A stretch of 64,000 bases of DNA from Ruegeria arenilitoris (lineage in GTDB: Bacteria; Pseudomonadota; Alphaproteobacteria; Rhodobacterales; Rhodobacteraceae): assembly GCF_042675705.1 (NCBI RefSeq), contig NZ_JBHTJJ010000001.1; one strand, given 5' to 3'. The notes beneath the pieces are model-generated. The model was not told where the DNA came from, did no database searches, and saw only the letters and a list, made by a program, of their open reading frames with translations. Below are positions 61,865 to 64,000 of the stretch, piece by piece (position 1 is the first letter of the stretch; each line of letters starts with the position of its first letter). The translations under genes were made by a program, and so were the position numbers.

Positions 61865-62538
61865 AAAACGAGACCGGCAAGGCTCTCTCGAATACCCAGC
61901 GTGCGGTGCGGGACTTGCGGCGGATGATCCTGACCGGAGAGTTGGCCGCGGGCACCGACCATCTGGAAACCGAACTGGCCGAGCAGTTGGGGATGTCGCG
62001 CACGCCGGTTCGCGAAGCAGCGCTGATGCTGGAAAGCAAAGGCCTGTTGGAAATGCGGCCGCGCAAAGGGGTGCGGATCCTGCCGGTATCTCCGGATGAC
62101 ATGCGCGAGATATATGACATTCTGACCGAGTTGGAGAGCCTTGCAGCCGAACGCGCGGCCCAGGCCGGATTTTCCGAACAGGACCTTCAGCCGTTGGCGG
62201 ACTCGATCGCCCAAATGGATCGCGCCATCGGTGAGGAAGACCTGGAGGCCTGGGCCAAGGCCGACGACCTGTTCCACCGCGAGCTTGTCCGGTTGGGTGG
62301 CAACCGACGGGTGGAAAGTATCGTTTCCATGATGAGCGACCAGGTCCGCAGGGCGCGGGCCTCGACCCTGTTCATTCGCCCGTTACCGGTCAAATCGAAC
62401 GAGGATCACCGTGCGGTCTATACCGCAATCCGTGACGGCAAACCTGAGGTTGCGCGCGACCGGCATCGCCAGCACCGGCTGCATGCCAAATCCGTCATCA
62501 TCGACATCTTGGAAAAGCATCGGCTGAACAAGCTGTAG
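61861..62538 (+). CDS. GntR-family (FCD) regulator of the acid-sugar cluster
   Basis: A 225-residue regulator. The winged-helix domain has ELAEQLGMSRTPVREAALMLESKGLLEMRPRKGVRIL; the FCD ligand domain contains DDMREIYDILTELESLAAERAA and FHRELVRLGGN. FCD members bind metal-assisted carboxylate effectors and often recognise GTATAC-centred palindromes, as present in the divergent promoter. It is the last gene of the rightward operon. Confidence 0.92.
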   Translation: MKNETGKALSNTQRAVRDLRRMILTGELAAGTDHLETELAEQLGMSRTPVREAALMLESKGLLEMRPRKGVRILPVSPDDMREIYDILTELESLAAERAAQAGFSEQDLQPLADSIAQMDRAIGEEDLEAWAKADDLFHRELVRLGGNRRVESIVSMMSDQVRRARASTLFIRPLPVKSNEDHRAVYTAIRDGKPEVARDRHRQHRLHAKSVIIDILEKHRLNKL

Positions 62539-62650
62539 CCAGTCAGTTCGCTCATCCCGCTGGCCGTACTTCTGCCAGTGGTGCAATCTGGACTTCCAGT
62601 CCCAACAGGGGATATGGCCAATAAAGCGGCGCGATGCGAAAGGACTTCCG

Positions 62651-63505
62651 GTGCAGATAACCCAGCAGATGGCAGGCGACAGCGTCTATTACATCAATCT
62701 GGACCGTGTGCCCGAGCGCCGGGCGTTCATGGAGGCGCAGTTTCTGAAGGCGGGCCTTGTGGGGGCACACAGGATCAGTGCGACGGATGCCAGTCAGCCG
62801 GGTGCGTTGGAGCAAAACGGATATGTCGCGGGAACGGGAACGCGCTGGGGTCTGACGACCAGCGAAATCGCCTGTTTCGAAAGCCATAGATCGGTTTGGC
62901 AGCGGATCGTCGATCGGAACCTTCCAGCCGCTGTCGTCTTTGAGGATGATGTGGAAATGTCCTCTGACGCTGGCCGGGTGATCACCGAAGTGCTGAACCA
63001 CCCGGAAGCCTATGATTGCGTCAAATTGGATTACTCGCCCCGGTCACTGCGCTTTGGGCCGGAGACCGGGATCGGAAATGCCCGCGTGCGCCCAATGTTG
63101 GAAATGGCGCCAAGTGCGGCGGCCTATGTTCTGTCACAGGCAGGCTGCCGCAAACTGTTGGCTTGGTCGCAGAGATATTCTGACCATCTCGATGATTTTC
63201 TGTCGTTGCCGCGCAGGGATTGGAACATGTTTCAGTGCTTTCCGGCCGTTGGTGTTCAGATGATCTGGTCGGGACGGCAGGAGCAGATCGACGAGCCGAT
63301 CAAAAGCAGTGAGCGAACCCAAAACGCCGCCACGAACAGCGGATTGGACAAGGGCCCCACTTGGTTTCGGCTGCGGCGCGAGCTTCAGTCGGCCGGCCGC
63401 AAACTGACATGGAAGCTGGGCGGTCAGGCGCGGCTTGTCCAGCGCGGCGGCATGGTGGGCTTCATTCCCTGTGCCGACGATCTGATCGTGCGCCCTTGGT
63501 CCTGA
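62651..63505 (+). CDS. GT25-family glycosyltransferase
   Basis: A 284-residue GT25 (LPS/LOS galactosyltransferase family) protein: VYYINLDRVPERRAFMEAQF at the N-terminus, GLTTSEIACFESHRSVWQRIVD, and VFEDDVEMSSDAG with the DxD-like acid cluster. C-terminal SSERTQNAATNSG and basic LRRELQSAGRKL segments follow. The GTG start after AAAGGA at 62651 is preferred to an internal ATG at 62669. It is a single gene, 112 bp after the GntR gene and unlinked to it in function as far as can be seen. Confidence 0.87.
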   Translation: MQITQQMAGDSVYYINLDRVPERRAFMEAQFLKAGLVGAHRISATDASQPGALEQNGYVAGTGTRWGLTTSEIACFESHRSVWQRIVDRNLPAAVVFEDDVEMSSDAGRVITEVLNHPEAYDCVKLDYSPRSLRFGPETGIGNARVRPMLEMAPSAAAYVLSQAGCRKLLAWSQRYSDHLDDFLSLPRRDWNMFQCFPAVGVQMIWSGRQEQIDEPIKSSERTQNAATNSGLDKGPTWFRLRRELQSAGRKLTWKLGGQARLVQRGGMVGFIPCADDLIVRPWS

Positions 63506-63595
63506 AGTCTTTGAGCCAGTGGTGAAAAACCGAGCGGTTCCAACCATCCGCGCCGGTCGCAAGGCGCATAAACGTTAACAAAACTCTCGATTTGA

Positions 63596-63627
63596 TATAA
63601 TCTCGCAGTGTTACTGCGCGATTTTTT
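63596..63627 (+). promoter_or_regulatory. Promoter and hairpin-operator of the globin gene
   Basis: A perfect TATAAT (63596-63601) with TTAACA 15 nt earlier (63575-63580) is a promoter. CGCAGT-GTT-ACTGCG (63604-63618), a perfect 6-bp inverted repeat, covers the expected start site and is followed by ATTTTTT. It may be an operator or a short leader terminator. Confidence 0.5.
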
Positions 63628-63638
63628 GGGGTTTTGGT

Positions 63639-64000
63639 GTGGGTCAAACGATTTACGAGAAATACGGCGGGTTCAAAACCATCAGCCGGATCGTGATGAC
63701 ATTTTACGAAATGGCATTGGAATCGGATGAGATCGGAGGCTACTTCGAAGACATCGACATGCCTCGGTTGATCGATCATCAAACCAAGTTCGTTTCGTCT
63801 CTGGTGGGTGGACCAGCGTCTTTCAGTGATGATCGGATCGAGGCCGTGCATCGGCACCTCAACATCAGCCATGATGATTTCGACGAGATGGCTACGCTGT
63901 TCGGTGAAGCACTTTCAATTCATGGAATGACCGAAGATGACGTGCAGGTCGCGCTGGCTGCGATCGAGGGCAAGAGGGCGATCATCGTTGCCCGGGATGC
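63639..64000 (+). CDS. Group 1 truncated haemoglobin (3' end cut by the window)
   Basis: The first 120 or so residues of a small globin. YEKYGGFKTISRIVMTFYEMALESDEIGGYFEDIDMPRLIDHQTKFVSSLVGGP is the truncated globin opening, with Phe/Tyr distal residues and a proximal His in VHRHLNISHDDFDEMATLF. These proteins bind O2 or NO. The start is GTG at 63639; the ribosome site is weak. The gene should end near or just past the window edge. Confidence 0.85.
   Translation, partial: MGQTIYEKYGGFKTISRIVMTFYEMALESDEIGGYFEDIDMPRLIDHQTKFVSSLVGGPASFSDDRIEAVHRHLNISHDDFDEMATLFGEALSIHGMTEDDVQVALAAIEGKRAIIVARD

Noticed and set aside
1..64000. CRISPR arrays, rRNA genes and insertion sequences
   Set aside because: No regularly spaced repeats, rRNA segments, transposase genes or matching terminal repeats were seen.

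Overview
The window reads as one contiguous chromosomal segment of a high-GC alphaproteobacterium of the family Rhodobacteraceae (Roseobacter/Ruegeria-like). Support comes from a trgA-trgB-cysK tellurite locus of the kind described in Rhodobacter sphaeroides, an alphaproteobacterial SOS box (GTTC-N7-GTTC), a CCA-encoded tRNA-Ser(GGA), a dimethylglycine dehydrogenase, a BCCT betaine-type carrier and tripartite tricarboxylate transport. I see no rRNA, CRISPR array, insertion sequence, prophage or integration site. Both window ends cut a gene: metG on the left and a truncated haemoglobin on the right.

Layout. 1-10.6 kb: metG, two MFS carriers, a YceI protein, an SOS-controlled ImuA-like gene, a retropepsin-like protease, marC, a YheS-type ABC-F ATPase, a Bcr/CflA-type carrier, ndk and a TfoX C-terminal-domain protein. 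10.6-20.8 kb: a solitary cytochrome P450, an OmpR-type response regulator and histidine kinase, a DegP-type protease with an unusually long upstream region, a MocA-like nucleotidyltransferase overlapping a dimethylglycine dehydrogenase, and a CNNM/CBS transporter. 20.8-27.6 kb: xerD, a secreted helical protein, a 49-residue membrane microprotein, aroK-aroB, a site-2 protease, ssb and a lytic transglycosylase. 27.6-34.2 kb: a four-gene peptide ABC transporter. 34.5-47.9 kb: miaA and pyrH (divergent), BCCT carrier, glyoxalase-fold protein, class-V aminotransferase, photolyase, cyclopropane synthase, then trgA-trgB-cysK-mscS.

48-64 kb is the accessory part. After the tRNA comes a TetR-controlled operon: regulator, three-helix membrane protein, Rieske oxygenase, exported protein and flavin/2Fe-2S reductase. 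Its promoter is covered by two TTGTCAA-type repeats. After a GT4 glycosyltransferase lies an acid-sugar cluster built around one divergent promoter with a GTATAC palindrome. Leftward it has tctC-tctB-tctA, an ABM-domain protein, a metallo-beta-lactamase-fold hydrolase, otnK and otnC; rightward it has an isopropylmalate/tartrate-dehydrogenase-type enzyme, a Gfo/Idh/MocA oxidoreductase and the GntR/FCD regulator. Nearly all genes are coupled by 1-4 nt overlaps. The inferred logic is import of a hydroxy-acid by TctABC, one or two oxidations, phosphorylation by OtnK and decarboxylation by OtnC to a triose phosphate. The set of redox enzymes does not match the threonate/erythronate pathways I know. 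The Rieske operon and this cluster are the best candidates for undescribed functions.
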